Positions 17,032-26,084 of a stretch of DNA of 34,240 bases are shown here, in pieces. A program made the translations under genes and the position numbers. Source of the DNA: a virus; the IMG/VR virus record IMGVR_UViG_3300005534_000114, positions 1 through 34,240 of that record; one strand, 5' to 3'. Below the pieces are notes generated by a model. The model ran no database searches and was not told the origin of the DNA. It saw only the letters and a program-made list of their open reading frames with translations. How positions within the stretch are numbered: the first letter of the stretch is position 1; every line of letters begins with the position of its first letter.

Positions 17032-17310
17032 CTACTCAAAGAATTGATCCAATCTTGGGTTAGCCAATTCAATTAACGTATCTCCATGGCATTTCTTCGG
17101 TTTACACCAGCAAATCAAATCCTTGCCACAGAGTTCATGAATGTCATTGATCAACCCAGATGAATACAGGTATGCACGGAACTTTTGAATTACTTCGGTG
17201 CGATTTCCATCAATTCCAATTTCATATGGATTCTGCCACTTAGAAGGCCGTCCAATATAGACAGCCCCACGCGGTAGATTAGACTGGTTCTGGTTCCAAA
17301 CTTGGATTGA
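17032..17310 (-). CDS. DUF4326-like protein
   Basis: From the ATG at 17310, 92 residues. The sequence PRGAVYIGRPSKWQNPYEIG, then a helix, then CGKDLICWCKPKKCHGDTL is the pattern of the DUF4326 family, small phage proteins with conserved Cys/His of unknown role. The frame continues upstream, but an internal ATG avoids a longer overlap with the upstream gene; even so 32 bases overlap. Ends in TAG, one of two such stops in the window. Confidence 0.82.
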   Translation of the reverse strand, partial: SIQVWNQNQSNLPRGAVYIGRPSKWQNPYEIGIDGNRTEVIQKFRAYLYSSGLINDIHELCGKDLICWCKPKKCHGDTLIELANPRLDQFFE

Positions 17311-17689
17311 CATATTTTTCAACGAATTTGAGATAATCACGTTCGTAGCGACCGGATCGAATACCATCAAATCCGGCAAAATCAACATGAACTTGTACAG
17401 ATACCGGAGAAATCTCCTTGATTCGAACAAGTTCCAAACGTGGTTGATCTGGAACCTTCACCCACCACTGTTCACCAGCATGTGGGGTTGGTTTCACTGG
17501 AATTGACGCACCACTGGTAGAACCGGCAGTTGCGGGCTTTTGTGCAATTGCTTGACGCAGCAGCGATTCCAACCGCTCAGCTTCTTCGGATCTGGTTGGT
17601 GGAACCAAATCCGTAATTCGACCGATCTGGTAATAGTTTTCCCAATATTTTGCTAAATCAATGCCCAAAGGGCCGCCGTTATGACTCAC
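17279..17689 (-). CDS. Hypothetical 136-aa protein
   Basis: GTG start overlapping the stop of the coiled-coil gene (AAGTGAG). N-terminus has a conserved-looking helical part; residues about 70-136 look like a small beta domain (GEQWWVKVPDQPRLELVRIKEI, too short to identify). Lies between helicase and primase genes, where T4 has several small 61.x genes. No family recognised. Confidence 0.72.
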   Translation of the reverse strand: MSHNGGPLGIDLAKYWENYYQIGRITDLVPPTRSEEAERLESLLRQAIAQKPATAGSTSGASIPVKPTPHAGEQWWVKVPDQPRLELVRIKEISPVSVQVHVDFAGFDGIRSGRYERDYLKFVEKYVNPSLEPEPV

Positions 17690-17943
17690 TTGTTTGCACC
17701 GATCAGGGCAGACAGATTGAAGTGTGCAGCGGTAGCCGAGTCGATTTCTTGTTGACTGGCTTCGATGGCCTTTTTCAATGCATCAATTTCAGCATTGCTG
17801 TCGGCGATCAGGGTGGTATGGGAGCTGATGGCACCTTTCAATTCGGTGATCAGGGATTCGATACCGGAAAGGATCTTTGAAACCGGCTTGGTAGTGGTTT
17901 CATTGCTGAAAATCGAGGAAAATGAAAATGGTTTGTTGCTCAT
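17686..17943 (-). CDS. Hypothetical 85-aa coiled-coil protein
   Basis: After a Ser/Thr-rich first 20 residues, the protein is a long amphipathic helix (KILSGIESLITELKGAI and the DALKKAIEASQQEID stretch), predicted coiled coil. First gene behind the promoter at 17980-18009; ribosome site GGAAT. Function not recognised. Confidence 0.72.
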   Translation of the reverse strand: MSNKPFSFSSIFSNETTTKPVSKILSGIESLITELKGAISSHTTLIADSNAEIDALKKAIEASQQEIDSATAAHFNLSALIGANK

Positions 17944-17979
17944 AATGTAGATTCCGATTGGTTGTCACAAGAGAATTGA

Positions 17980-18009
17980 ACTATAACACCGTTTGGCGGG
18001 ATTCTAAAC
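17980..18009 (-). promoter_or_regulatory. Promoter before the 85-aa gene and primase operon
   Basis: Minus strand GTTTAGA (18009-18003) preceded by ATTCT, 17-base spacer, TATAGT (17985-17980). Transcript would cover the small genes, primase, MazG-like and dexA. Confidence 0.78.
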
Positions 18010-18030
18010 AGAATCCACCAGAATTTGTTT

Positions 18031-18088
18031 TGAGAGGCGTTTAACCAACCCCTATACCATCGCATGGGAATTTGATTAAAACCTCTCA
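18031..18088 (-). other. Long imperfect hairpin after gp41 gene
   Basis: TGAGAGG at one end pairs with CCTCTCA at the other; further inward TTTAA and CAA blocks and a CCC/GGG pair continue the stem with a few mismatches, giving about 20 base pairs around a 13-base loop. It starts 18 bases past the helicase stop and is followed on the minus strand by AAAACAAATT, not a T-run. It may be a transcript-end stabiliser, processing site or atypical terminator just before the promoter at 18,003. Confidence 0.6.
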
Positions 18089-18105
18089 GACACCGTTTGC
18101 TGGGC

Positions 18106-19548
18106 TTACCAGACCACTTTCGCAGCTTCTGGGTTGTCCCCTTTCTTACGTCTACCCGGAACCTTCGAATCAGTAGCTATAGAAGCTGCCTGATGTCCTT
18201 GGGGCTTGCCGGTAGGTTGCTCGACTACCTCGGCGAATCCGTTATTAGGAAGCTCCGACCAGCGTTGCAAACCCTTGTCCACAGCTATGAAGAACCGGGA
18301 CCACTTCGATTTGTCGCCATATCTAGATTTTACCTGCTTGAACATCTGTTGACCCTGCTGGGCCAATTCATCGGTTTCCACGATACCCAGAATAAAGTCG
18401 GCAGTGTGTACCAGACCAGCCGATTCGGCGGTATCACCCATGTCGATGTCACTTTTTTCCCACGATCCACGGGTCGTCTGGGCGGCGGACCAGATACAGG
18501 TATTAGTTTCGATTGCCATCCCACGTAATTCTTCGGCAATTGCCTTAACGTAGCCATAGGAGTTTTCACCACCATAGCCGATCCGGGCGCTTGCACAAAT
18601 CCCTAGGTAGTCAATGATGATAACATTCGGAACAAAATTCTTCTTGGTTCTCAGTTCTTGCAGAAGGGTACGGAAATGCCCTACGTGCGCAGCCCCGGTT
18701 GGGAACTGTTTAAAGAACAGCTTACCTAGAGTCTTTTCCTTCAGTTTGGATATTTTTTGACCAAAATACTCTTTTGGAATTGCATCCAAATCATCCATAC
18801 TGACGTTCAGTAGGTTTGCATCAATCCGTTTACCAATGGATTCTTCAGACATTTCCATCGAAATGTATAGGACGTTCAACCCTTGGTTCAAATACCCAGC
18901 CGCTAAATGACATAGACCAAGAGACTTACCGGCGTTGGACCCGGCTAGAATCAGGTTGAGGGTTTTGTATTCAGCACCACCTTTAGTGACCTTGTTCAAA
19001 ATCTCAATGTCAAATGGAATTTTAGCTTCTTTGTTATGATACGACTCGTAACGAGATTCCCAGTCTTCCATGTAGTTATGGCCGACTGATGTATCAAAAC
19101 ATACACCAAGGGCATCACGTAGCATATCAGGAATACACCCAATATCGGCAAGCTTTTTATTTCGTTTATCAGGTGATAATTCAGCGTTGGATTTGATTTC
19201 CAATGCGCTTTTCAAGGCATTGTACAAAGCTTGCTGTTTACAGAAATTCTCAGTTTCTTCAACCATGAAATCTGTTAGAGACAAGTCCGGTCCAGCAGAC
19301 TTGAGGTTATCAATTTGAGCTGATAATGTTTCATAAACACCCTCATTCAAGGATGTATCTTTCTCTAACAACAGCTTCAATACAGTAGGGTCTGGACGTT
19401 TATTATACTTGTCGCCAAACCCCCTGATATACGAAAACATACGCTGATCGGCGAAGTCGGAGAAATACTCTTTCTTCAAATGCGGGATGACTGTACGAAA
19501 ATAATCTTCGTTGTAAATCAAATTTTGGAAGATACTTTCTTCGATCAT
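18106..19548 (-). CDS. 41: Replicative DNA helicase (T4 gp41)
   Basis: DnaB-type 5'-3' helicase, 480 residues. Helical N-terminal domain, then the RecA-like motor with Walker A AGSNAGKS at 202-209, VIIIDYLGI as Walker B and the KSRYGDKSKW stretch shared with T4. It unwinds the lagging-strand template and partners with primase gp61. The last 40 residues are a polar, basic tail. ATG at 19548 follows AAAGG. Encoded after UvsX and the gp40-position gene, as in T4. Confidence 0.97.
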   Translation of the reverse strand: MIEESIFQNLIYNEDYFRTVIPHLKKEYFSDFADQRMFSYIRGFGDKYNKRPDPTVLKLLLEKDTSLNEGVYETLSAQIDNLKSAGPDLSLTDFMVEETENFCKQQALYNALKSALEIKSNAELSPDKRNKKLADIGCIPDMLRDALGVCFDTSVGHNYMEDWESRYESYHNKEAKIPFDIEILNKVTKGGAEYKTLNLILAGSNAGKSLGLCHLAAGYLNQGLNVLYISMEMSEESIGKRIDANLLNVSMDDLDAIPKEYFGQKISKLKEKTLGKLFFKQFPTGAAHVGHFRTLLQELRTKKNFVPNVIIIDYLGICASARIGYGGENSYGYVKAIAEELRGMAIETNTCIWSAAQTTRGSWEKSDIDMGDTAESAGLVHTADFILGIVETDELAQQGQQMFKQVKSRYGDKSKWSRFFIAVDKGLQRWSELPNNGFAEVVEQPTGKPQGHQAASIATDSKVPGRRKKGDNPEAAKVVW

Positions 19549-19557
19549 ACTACACCT

Positions 19558-19797
19558 TTATTCGCCGGTTAAATCAATTGGTTTGTTTAGTTCATCGCGT
19601 TCAACTTCCCGACGAAGAATGTCTTGGAACGCTCTATTGAGCATCAATTCGATTTCTTCAGTCGTGAACTTGCGTTCTTTGTCGATACACACCCAAGTGC
19701 ATCGAAGATTTCCGGTATCATCGATACCGGCCTCTGTAACTCCGATATTCTGTCCGTTTAGATCGAACAGAATATATGGTTGTTGGACTTCAGTCAT
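19558..19797 (-). CDS. gp40-like small protein (head vertex assembly position)
   Basis: 79 residues from an ATG at 19797 that overlaps the uvsX stop (ATGACTGA). The sequence begins with a beta-rich YILFDLNGQNIGV segment and ends with a helix (LNRAFQDILRREVE). The place between uvsX and gene 41 is that of T4 gene 40, a small protein assisting prohead vertex formation, and the general pattern is compatible. I rely mostly on synteny; another small replication accessory is possible. Confidence 0.6.
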   Translation of the reverse strand: MTEVQQPYILFDLNGQNIGVTEAGIDDTGNLRCTWVCIDKERKFTTEEIELMLNRAFQDILRREVERDELNKPIDLTGE

Positions 19798-20884
19798 TCT
19801 TTGAATCCGACAAGAAGCTTTCAAATTCTTCCTGATGGTTGCCATCCAGCTCGGTTGCTTTCAACATATAAGTGTCTTCAACCCAATCACGGAACGACTT
19901 ACGTCTCATGATTTCCATCATATAGTCGTTGGTTGCTTCCAGTTCAGCACGGCGGAATTTCTTGCCTTCGTAAAGGACTTCACCCGTATCCCTATTCAGC
20001 AATTGATAGAATCCTTTGGTTGGGCTTACAATCGACCCTTCCTCTAGACCCAGCTCAAAGATACCGGACATCGGTTGCACACCACCTGCAAACGAAACGT
20101 GGATTGGGAACTTGGATTTTTCAACCACAAATCTTGATTTCTCGATAATCAAGGTGAATTTAAACCCGGTAAGCTCTGTACCATCCTTGTCCTGAGACTT
20201 GGAAATAAACAACACTGTGTTTGAGGACAACATACCGCCTTGACCACCACCCATGATTTGTTTCGGATACATACCCTGCTCATTGTATGTGTGGTTGATC
20301 ACAATACATGGAATGTTCTTTGACTGGAAATGCGGGGTGATAATACGGAACATAGATTTCAGTTGTTTTGCACGGGTCATATCAGCGGCGCTGTTTTCAC
20401 TCAATGCATCATCAACTTCTTTTTTCGAAGCCAAGTTACCGATAGAATCTACCAAGAACACAACCTTTTCACCACGCTTGATATTCTCAAGCAATTGGGC
20501 GAATTCAAATTTCAATTGTTCAATGTTGTAAATCGGTACGTGCATAACTCGGCTCGAATCAATACCAAACGATTTCAGATATTCGTCTGTAATACCAAAC
20601 TCAGAGTCTAATAGGACGCACATAGCGTCTTTGTGCTTACGCAAGTAAGCAGCAACCAACAGCAATGCAAAGTTGGTTTTAAAGTGTTTCGATTCTGCCG
20701 CAATGGACAGAATACCAGATGGCAGACCACCGGTAATTTTACCACTCAACGCTACGTTCAAAATTGGAACCGTGGTTGGTGCAAAATCTTTCTCGTTAAA
20801 CAATGTCGATTCTGACAGAACCGCAACATCGTCGCGGGTTGTGGCTTTCAACAGTCTCTGCATCAAACTAGATTTTTCGCTCAT
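19790..20884 (-). CDS. uvsX: UvsX recombinase (RecA family)
   Basis: 364 residues. The ATP site ESKHFKT around 64-70 is the phage variant of Walker A (T4 has a similar SFKT form); VVFLVDSIGN is Walker B and the PCIVINHTYN region follows. It forms filaments on single-stranded DNA for strand exchange and recombination-dependent replication. ATG 20884 sits 7 bases after the polymerase stop. The end overlaps the gp40-position gene. Confidence 0.97.
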   Translation of the reverse strand: MSEKSSLMQRLLKATTRDDVAVLSESTLFNEKDFAPTTVPILNVALSGKITGGLPSGILSIAAESKHFKTNFALLLVAAYLRKHKDAMCVLLDSEFGITDEYLKSFGIDSSRVMHVPIYNIEQLKFEFAQLLENIKRGEKVVFLVDSIGNLASKKEVDDALSENSAADMTRAKQLKSMFRIITPHFQSKNIPCIVINHTYNEQGMYPKQIMGGGQGGMLSSNTVLFISKSQDKDGTELTGFKFTLIIEKSRFVVEKSKFPIHVSFAGGVQPMSGIFELGLEEGSIVSPTKGFYQLLNRDTGEVLYEGKKFRRAELEATNDYMMEIMRRKSFRDWVEDTYMLKATELDGNHQEEFESFLSDSKND

Positions 20885-20890
20885 ACTTAC

Positions 20891-23413
20891 TCACATAAAG
20901 AAATCTTCAAGGCAGATGGAATCTTTGTATTTCCATCCAATTGCGTCACAAATTGTTGCTAATGGTTTGACGAAAGATTTCTCAAACATCAAATTCCGAT
21001 CCAAATATCGAAGTACCATATTTGGGTCCATGGCTTCCGGGATTCGCGAACCAGCAAGGTATGCAAATGTCTCTGAACCGTATTTATTCGGAGTTCTCAG
21101 ACGAACCATGGCGATCTTCTCGCCTTCTTTGATCGGGTCTACGCCATCGAGCTTGTGAGCCAATCGGTTGTGAGCCAGAACACCTTTAATATGCCCCGGA
21201 CATCTAAACCCCGGCAACATTCCCGGAATGGTATATTTCTGTAGGTTGTTTGCAGAGGAAACCCCGGCAATCTCCCTATAGTCAACTGTCTGATAGTGCT
21301 TCTCGACATTTGTAACCAGTTTGATCAAATCTTCCTGCTTTTCCCCAAGGATCATATCGATTGCATCTTTCAATGCGGTACGAACGTAAGCAGGGGTACT
21401 GCCACGCTGGGTTTCAATACCCATGATCTTGGTTTCAGGTTCTTTGTAACGGTAGCCTTCGTTATCCCATACCCAAAGTGCGTATCGTTTCTTTGCAATG
21501 AAGAATCCAGTGGATGCAATGACCTCACGTTTCATATACATCACAGATGAATAATGATTCATGTAGACCGCCAAATCGGCATACCACTTGTTCAACAATG
21601 GTTGTACTTTTTGTTCAGCAAACTTATCCAACATATTCACAGTATCGTGGGTGGATTTGTTCGCATAGAACTTTTGAACCAAATCATCAAAACACACATA
21701 GCAGGAGTCAGTATCAATTGCTACTACCCGGTCTTTCTTCGGACCACCAATTGCAGTGTTCAACATTTCGTTGAAATGGTTCGCAGACCATTTGATAATA
21801 ACCTGACCTGTTAAGGTTACGGCCTCGGCGTTGCGAAGGTCATAGTATCTAAAGAATGCGTTACCCAATGCACCATATGCAGAGTTGATGGCGATCTTAG
21901 CCGCTTTCTGCAATAGGTCATATTTTCGAACATCATCCCAGTTACCAGCCTGCTTGGCCTCTTTCATCAAATTCTTAAATACCTTCCGTTGGTTAAACAC
22001 ATGCTCAACTACGGTTGGAATCACACCGCGAATATCTCGGCGATAGCGAGTACCATTTGCACAAACCGAATACTGTTCACCGTCAAGATTTACTCGTCGG
22101 TTCACATAATCATTAACATTGGCGTTGTAATATTGATCGACAATGGTTTCGGGGCTGATATTACCCTGACGAATAATCCCCGGATATAGGGATTCCAAGT
22201 CAAATGCCACAATCCATTTCCAAAACCCAACCAATGGATCTTTTACAAATGCACCTTCAAACGCGGACGGTGTACTACGGCGTTTCATCGGTACAACTTT
22301 TTTCAACTTCCGAAGATGGTTGAAAATGATCGAATCCCATTGTTTGAGCGGGGAGTAACCATCTTCAAAGGTCATCCCGGCGTCATACGTCATGTACATC
22401 ATTAAATCGATCAGCAACAGTTTGTCGTTAATCCGTTTAACCAGATCCACGTCAACGATGTTGTAGTCAAGATACCCTTGAGAATTATTGAGTGCTAATT
22501 CAATAAGAGAACCTTCAAATTCCAGCTTGGTTTCACCCAATTCGATGGTTGAAATAGCACCCAACCGAAAGCTTGACCGGGGTTCAAGTACAAACTTCTT
22601 GTACAACTCAATATAATCGAGCTGTGCGATACCCAGCAATTTGATGATTTGACGCTGACCATTCTGGTTATCCTGCATGGTCTTGATTTCAGTACGACCA
22701 TACGGGCTCAGGGAATCTGCTACAGACTCACCTAGAACCATAGAAATACGGCGATGCAAATACGGAATGTCAAAGCTGTTGGAATACCAACCAGTTACGA
22801 TATCCGGGAAATTCTCTCTCCAGTCTTGTACAAACGCTTGGAGAAGTTCCTTTTCATTTGCAAGCTTGTGGAACCTGACCTTTTCCAACAACTCTGGTTT
22901 CAGAGTAGATTTGGTCTTAGACCAACTACGATATGAGTACACATCATATCGATCATCAATGTTATCGTACATTGTGATCGCATCAACAGGCCATTTACAA
23001 ATTTCAGGATCTGGGAATCCATCAGCTTTAGCGGTTGATGGGTCATTTGGATCAGTCTGCGTCGCAGCAAAAACTTCGATGTCGATGGTTTTGATACGAA
23101 CTAGTTTGGTGTCAGGCTTTTGATCGCCAAACACATCTGAAATAAATGCGAGGGTGAAGTTATCCATCCCATTCACAACACCGTTTGACACATTCTGAGT
23201 ATCACGGATGTAAGCCGAGGCTTCATACATGTTATCGAAATGCATCGGCAACTGGTTCACACCGTAGATATCGGTATAGCCAGTTTGTTTGTTTGTAGGT
23301 ACAAACAGGGTTGGGGAATAGTTGTACTTCTCACGAAATGGTTTGCCGTCTTCATATCCACGGACAAAAATGTGCTGACCGATACGGTCAACAGCGGTAA
23401 AAAATCTCGACAC
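20891..23413 (-). CDS. 43: DNA polymerase, family B (T4 gp43)
   Basis: An 840-residue replicative polymerase. Proofreading motifs: DIE at 111-113, NSFD at 212-215 and the YNIVDVDL motif near 317-324. Polymerase motifs: DLESLYPGI at 405-413, the KIAINSAYG motif near 506 and IDTDS at 566-570. The C-terminus DSICLEDFFM is a clamp-binding tail matching gp45 partners. GTG start with AAGGAT upstream. One continuous frame, without intein or intron. Transcribed from its own promoter at 23451-23480; in T4, translation is repressed by RegA-family neighbours or by gp43 itself. Confidence 0.98.
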   Translation of the reverse strand: MSRFFTAVDRIGQHIFVRGYEDGKPFREKYNYSPTLFVPTNKQTGYTDIYGVNQLPMHFDNMYEASAYIRDTQNVSNGVVNGMDNFTLAFISDVFGDQKPDTKLVRIKTIDIEVFAATQTDPNDPSTAKADGFPDPEICKWPVDAITMYDNIDDRYDVYSYRSWSKTKSTLKPELLEKVRFHKLANEKELLQAFVQDWRENFPDIVTGWYSNSFDIPYLHRRISMVLGESVADSLSPYGRTEIKTMQDNQNGQRQIIKLLGIAQLDYIELYKKFVLEPRSSFRLGAISTIELGETKLEFEGSLIELALNNSQGYLDYNIVDVDLVKRINDKLLLIDLMMYMTYDAGMTFEDGYSPLKQWDSIIFNHLRKLKKVVPMKRRSTPSAFEGAFVKDPLVGFWKWIVAFDLESLYPGIIRQGNISPETIVDQYYNANVNDYVNRRVNLDGEQYSVCANGTRYRRDIRGVIPTVVEHVFNQRKVFKNLMKEAKQAGNWDDVRKYDLLQKAAKIAINSAYGALGNAFFRYYDLRNAEAVTLTGQVIIKWSANHFNEMLNTAIGGPKKDRVVAIDTDSCYVCFDDLVQKFYANKSTHDTVNMLDKFAEQKVQPLLNKWYADLAVYMNHYSSVMYMKREVIASTGFFIAKKRYALWVWDNEGYRYKEPETKIMGIETQRGSTPAYVRTALKDAIDMILGEKQEDLIKLVTNVEKHYQTVDYREIAGVSSANNLQKYTIPGMLPGFRCPGHIKGVLAHNRLAHKLDGVDPIKEGEKIAMVRLRTPNKYGSETFAYLAGSRIPEAMDPNMVLRYLDRNLMFEKSFVKPLATICDAIGWKYKDSICLEDFFM

Positions 23414-23450
23414 TTAAAATCCTTGCAAGCGTAAGGGCGATGCATACCCA

Positions 23451-23480
23451 ATTATACAATAAAAAAGCCGTGTATTAAAC
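23451..23480 (-). promoter_or_regulatory. Promoter of DNA polymerase with -35 in a terminator loop
   Basis: Minus strand GTTTAAT (23480-23474), 17-base spacer, perfect TATAAT (23456-23451). The -35 includes the regA stop codon and the loop of the regA terminator hairpin. Confidence 0.82.
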
Positions 23481-23485
23481 ACGGC
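23461..23485 (-). terminator. Terminator of the regA transcript
   Basis: GCCGTGT pairs with ACACGGC around a five-base loop, followed on the minus strand by six T. The stem encodes the last RegA codons and the loop contains its TAA. Confidence 0.9.
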
Positions 23486-23867
23486 CTTCAGTTTTATTTG
23501 CGCCGATGTTGTACTTGTAAACCTTCTTCCAACCACCTTCATTTGCTTCTGTGTAAGAGATAATCCTAAACAAGTTGCGTCTTTCGGATGTTGCGTCTTT
23601 CGGGTTGACAATTCGGCATAGTTTCCACTCTTGTAAGAGTTTGGCAATGTCGTTTCGGCGTTCTGTATCTTCGTCGCTCATCTGGGCTACTCGACCATCG
23701 AGTTCCAGCAGCTCTTTAAAGTGGACAATATAAACCTTGCCACGTTTGTTCAAAATATGACAAGACTGGTAAATTACCTTAGACTTGTTATTTGCAATAC
23801 CAATTCGAGTCAGCGTTTCCCGGATTTTAGGAAAGCTATCCTCTTGGCTCAGTTCAATTTCAATCAT
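23475..23867 (-). CDS. regA: RegA translational repressor
   Basis: 130 residues closely patterned on T4 RegA: KIRETLTRIGIANNKSKV, then IYQSCHIL, VHFKELLELDGR and the C-terminal YKYNIG. RegA binds ribosome sites of many early messages and blocks translation. ATG at 23867 behind GGAG. Sits between clamp-loader and polymerase genes as in T4. Its stop is inside the terminator hairpin and overlaps the next promoter. Confidence 0.97.
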   Translation of the reverse strand: MIEIELSQEDSFPKIRETLTRIGIANNKSKVIYQSCHILNKRGKVYIVHFKELLELDGRVAQMSDEDTERRNDIAKLLQEWKLCRIVNPKDATSERRNLFRIISYTEANEGGWKKVYKYNIGANKTEGRV

Positions 23868-23883
23868 AGTGAAATACTCCTAA

Positions 23884-24285
23884 TCACCGAGTATTTACAG
23901 CGTTCCGCCCACCAAAGTTTGTCATCTTGGCCCGAAGGATTTGCAATTGTTCCGTACTTAGTCGCTCACACAACTCCGAGGCTTTCTGTAAAGAAACCTT
24001 GTAATAACCAGACACATCATCCAGATATTCGTGCTTTTCGTTCTTTACCCATTTTCCAAACCGCTTTGTTTTTCGCAGCCCGTGATACAGGTAGTCGTAT
24101 TGCAACTTGTTGGGGAGTTTCGGGTATCGATTCAAAAATTCAACAAACGGCATTGAGTCCAGAGTTGCCGACAGGGTACGGTTCACAACAAACGGCACGT
24201 ACTGTTTTTCAATCTCTGGACTTACCATGATGTATTTTTTATCATTGATCGACCCAACAAACTCAAATGGGCTGATCTTACTCAC
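23884..24285 (-). CDS. 62: Clamp loader small subunit (T4 gp62), short form
   Basis: 133 residues, shorter than T4 gp62 (187). The recognisable block is the GLRKTKRFGKWVK segment, like the T4 GKRYGKWAK region. With gp44 it loads clamp gp45 on DNA. GTG start overlaps the stop of a 62-aa gene (GTGAGTAA) and has GAGGAT upstream. Identification rests on this block plus position between gp44 and RegA. Confidence 0.83.
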   Translation of the reverse strand: MSKISPFEFVGSINDKKYIMVSPEIEKQYVPFVVNRTLSATLDSMPFVEFLNRYPKLPNKLQYDYLYHGLRKTKRFGKWVKNEKHEYLDDVSGYYKVSLQKASELCERLSTEQLQILRAKMTNFGGRNAVNTR

Positions 24286-24466
24286 GAATGATCCTCAGTG
24301 CTTTGATCTTGCTGAAATCCGGGATATGATCCCCATTGTAAATCAACCGCCATGTACCATCCGGCAATTCATCCAAGTGAATCATCCTCTGACGGGTTTT
24401 TACAGCAGTTGCCTTAGTCAACTCCAATACAATATTGGTGCCAACTAATTCAATCGCCCGTCTCAC
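24278..24466 (-). CDS. Hypothetical 62-aa protein inserted between gp44 and gp62 genes
   Basis: GTG start overlaps the gp44 stop and has GGAG just upstream; the end overlaps the gp62 start. Basic, beta-prone protein (PDGTWRLIYNGDHIPDF). In T4, genes 44 and 62 overlap directly, so this is an extra gene in the clamp-loader cistron. No family recognised. Confidence 0.72.
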   Translation of the reverse strand: MRRAIELVGTNIVLELTKATAVKTRQRMIHLDELPDGTWRLIYNGDHIPDFSKIKALRIIRE

Positions 24467-25413
24467 ACAAACTCCATCTGCATCATGAGCTGAACCATCA
24501 GCCAGTTCATATGAATTTCAATATCAGGAACCCGATTGTATGCTTCCTGATTGATGCCAATGATTTCAATCATCGTCGGCACACTAGTGGGTTTAACCAC
24601 CGAATACAGGGTGTCGTAGATGGATCGGATAAATGTTGGATAATCACTCGCAAACTTCGGGATAATAGCTCGAATTTCGTTGAACTTCTTAGCCTTCAGA
24701 TGCCCGATAAGGACTTCAACATCAGACCCAGAAGTAACCCGACCTAAAATGCCTTCGTCGATCACCCCTTTCATCGAATAAGTCTGCAATGTGACCAACA
24801 TCGCCCGATTATCAGGAAACTTCCGTTTCACCAATTCAGCAACAGCCATCTTGCTATCAACTTGAATTCCTTCTTTTGCCAGAATGTCAAGGCAGCGCAT
24901 AATCTGACCTTTCATCATGTTGGCCTTTTCAGACTGCGCAATGTTGAATTCGTATTGCATCATTCGACTACGGATTGGCTCAATGATCTGATTTGCATAA
25001 TTGCAAGTCAGGATGAACCGGCACGATACCGAAAACTCTTCGATGATCCCACGGAACGCCTTTTGGGCCGCATCCGACAGGTTATCGGCTTCATCCAGAA
25101 TGATTACCTTACAATTCGACATCATGGAAACTGTCGATGCAAATTTGGTTACATCATTTCGGAATACATCAATCCCAGATTCTTTGGATGCGTTGATGAA
25201 CAATACATCCGCATCAAGTTCGTTACAAATTGCGAGGGCAACAGTCGTCTTTCCTGTTCCGGGGTTGCAGCTAGAGAGAATCATGTTTTTGATTTCTCCA
25301 CCAGCTACCATCGCTTTAAAATCCGATTTCATCTGTTCGGGCAGAATGCATTCTTCCAGCGTTTGGGGACGATATTTCGTCTCCCAAAGCCAGTCTCTCG
25401 GATTAACGCTCAT
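24463..25413 (-). CDS. 44: Clamp loader large subunit (T4 gp44)
   Basis: AAA+ ATPase of 316 residues. WETKYRPQTLEE opens the domain, Walker A CNPGTGKT lies at 49-56, Walker B is VIILDEADN and the arginine-finger region is in IEPIRSRM. Four copies with one gp62 load the sliding clamp. The ATG shares a base with the gp45 stop (TAATG), so the complex is made stoichiometrically from one message. Confidence 0.97.
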   Translation of the reverse strand: MSVNPRDWLWETKYRPQTLEECILPEQMKSDFKAMVAGGEIKNMILSSCNPGTGKTTVALAICNELDADVLFINASKESGIDVFRNDVTKFASTVSMMSNCKVIILDEADNLSDAAQKAFRGIIEEFSVSCRFILTCNYANQIIEPIRSRMMQYEFNIAQSEKANMMKGQIMRCLDILAKEGIQVDSKMAVAELVKRKFPDNRAMLVTLQTYSMKGVIDEGILGRVTSGSDVEVLIGHLKAKKFNEIRAIIPKFASDYPTFIRSIYDTLYSVVKPTSVPTMIEIIGINQEAYNRVPDIEIHMNWLMVQLMMQMEFV

Positions 25414-26084
25414 TATTCTGCCTTGATGAAGGTACTGGTCTTGTCAAGAGCAACGTAATATTCGATATCAGTTGCTTCAAATTTGGTGATCAGCTTGTAC
25501 GACACACTGACTTTGTAATCACCACGAACCATTTTCAAGAGGTCTACAGGGACCGACAGGTCATATGTGTGGCCGCTAAGATCCGTACCCACAACCACGC
25601 TATAGGCGTTGGAGTTTGGGTTCTTAGGATCAATCGCAGTCAAGACAATTTCATCTTTTTCATTGCGAGTGATTGTCAGGGTGCTCAGACTCAGGGTCGA
25701 TGCGGCCTTCATGATCTTCTCAAAGGTGTCTTTGGTAAGATCAAATCCAATATCAGCACCGGGGAATGTCACTTTCTTCGACGGGCTCACGATTACATCT
25801 TTTTCTGAGTAGCCGTAGGTACACTTCGATGTACCACCAGTGATCTTGGCGCATTCGGTGCCAAATTCGATGTTGACATTATCGAAGAGGTTGATAGTCG
25901 AAATGAAGTTGTTCAGATCGTAAATGCCGCATTCCACCGGAAAGGTTTCTGGGACGATGGCATATGCGATTACAGATTTGTGGTTGTTCATGGTGCTGAT
26001 TTCATTACCGGCACGCAGGACAATCGACGGGTTGATCCCACTGAAATTCTTCAGTGTATCAAGGGTGGCTTTACAGATTTGCAT
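25413..26084 (-). CDS. 45: Sliding clamp (T4 gp45)
   Basis: 223-residue trimeric clamp. Start and length match T4 gp45 (TLDTLKNFSGINPSIVL near the N-terminus, a KVTFPGADIGFDLT middle and a DLLKMVRGDYKV block). Tethers the polymerase and, with gp55, activates late transcription in T4. ATG overlaps the preceding stop (TAATG). Confidence 0.95.
   Translation of the reverse strand: MQICKATLDTLKNFSGINPSIVLRAGNEISTMNNHKSVIAYAIVPETFPVECGIYDLNNFISTINLFDNVNIEFGTECAKITGGTSKCTYGYSEKDVIVSPSKKVTFPGADIGFDLTKDTFEKIMKAASTLSLSTLTITRNEKDEIVLTAIDPKNPNSNAYSVVVGTDLSGHTYDLSVPVDLLKMVRGDYKVSVSYKLITKFEATDIEYYVALDKTSTFIKAE

Noticed and set aside
20891-23413. Intein or intron in the polymerase gene
   Set aside because: The frame is continuous with all motifs at normal spacing.
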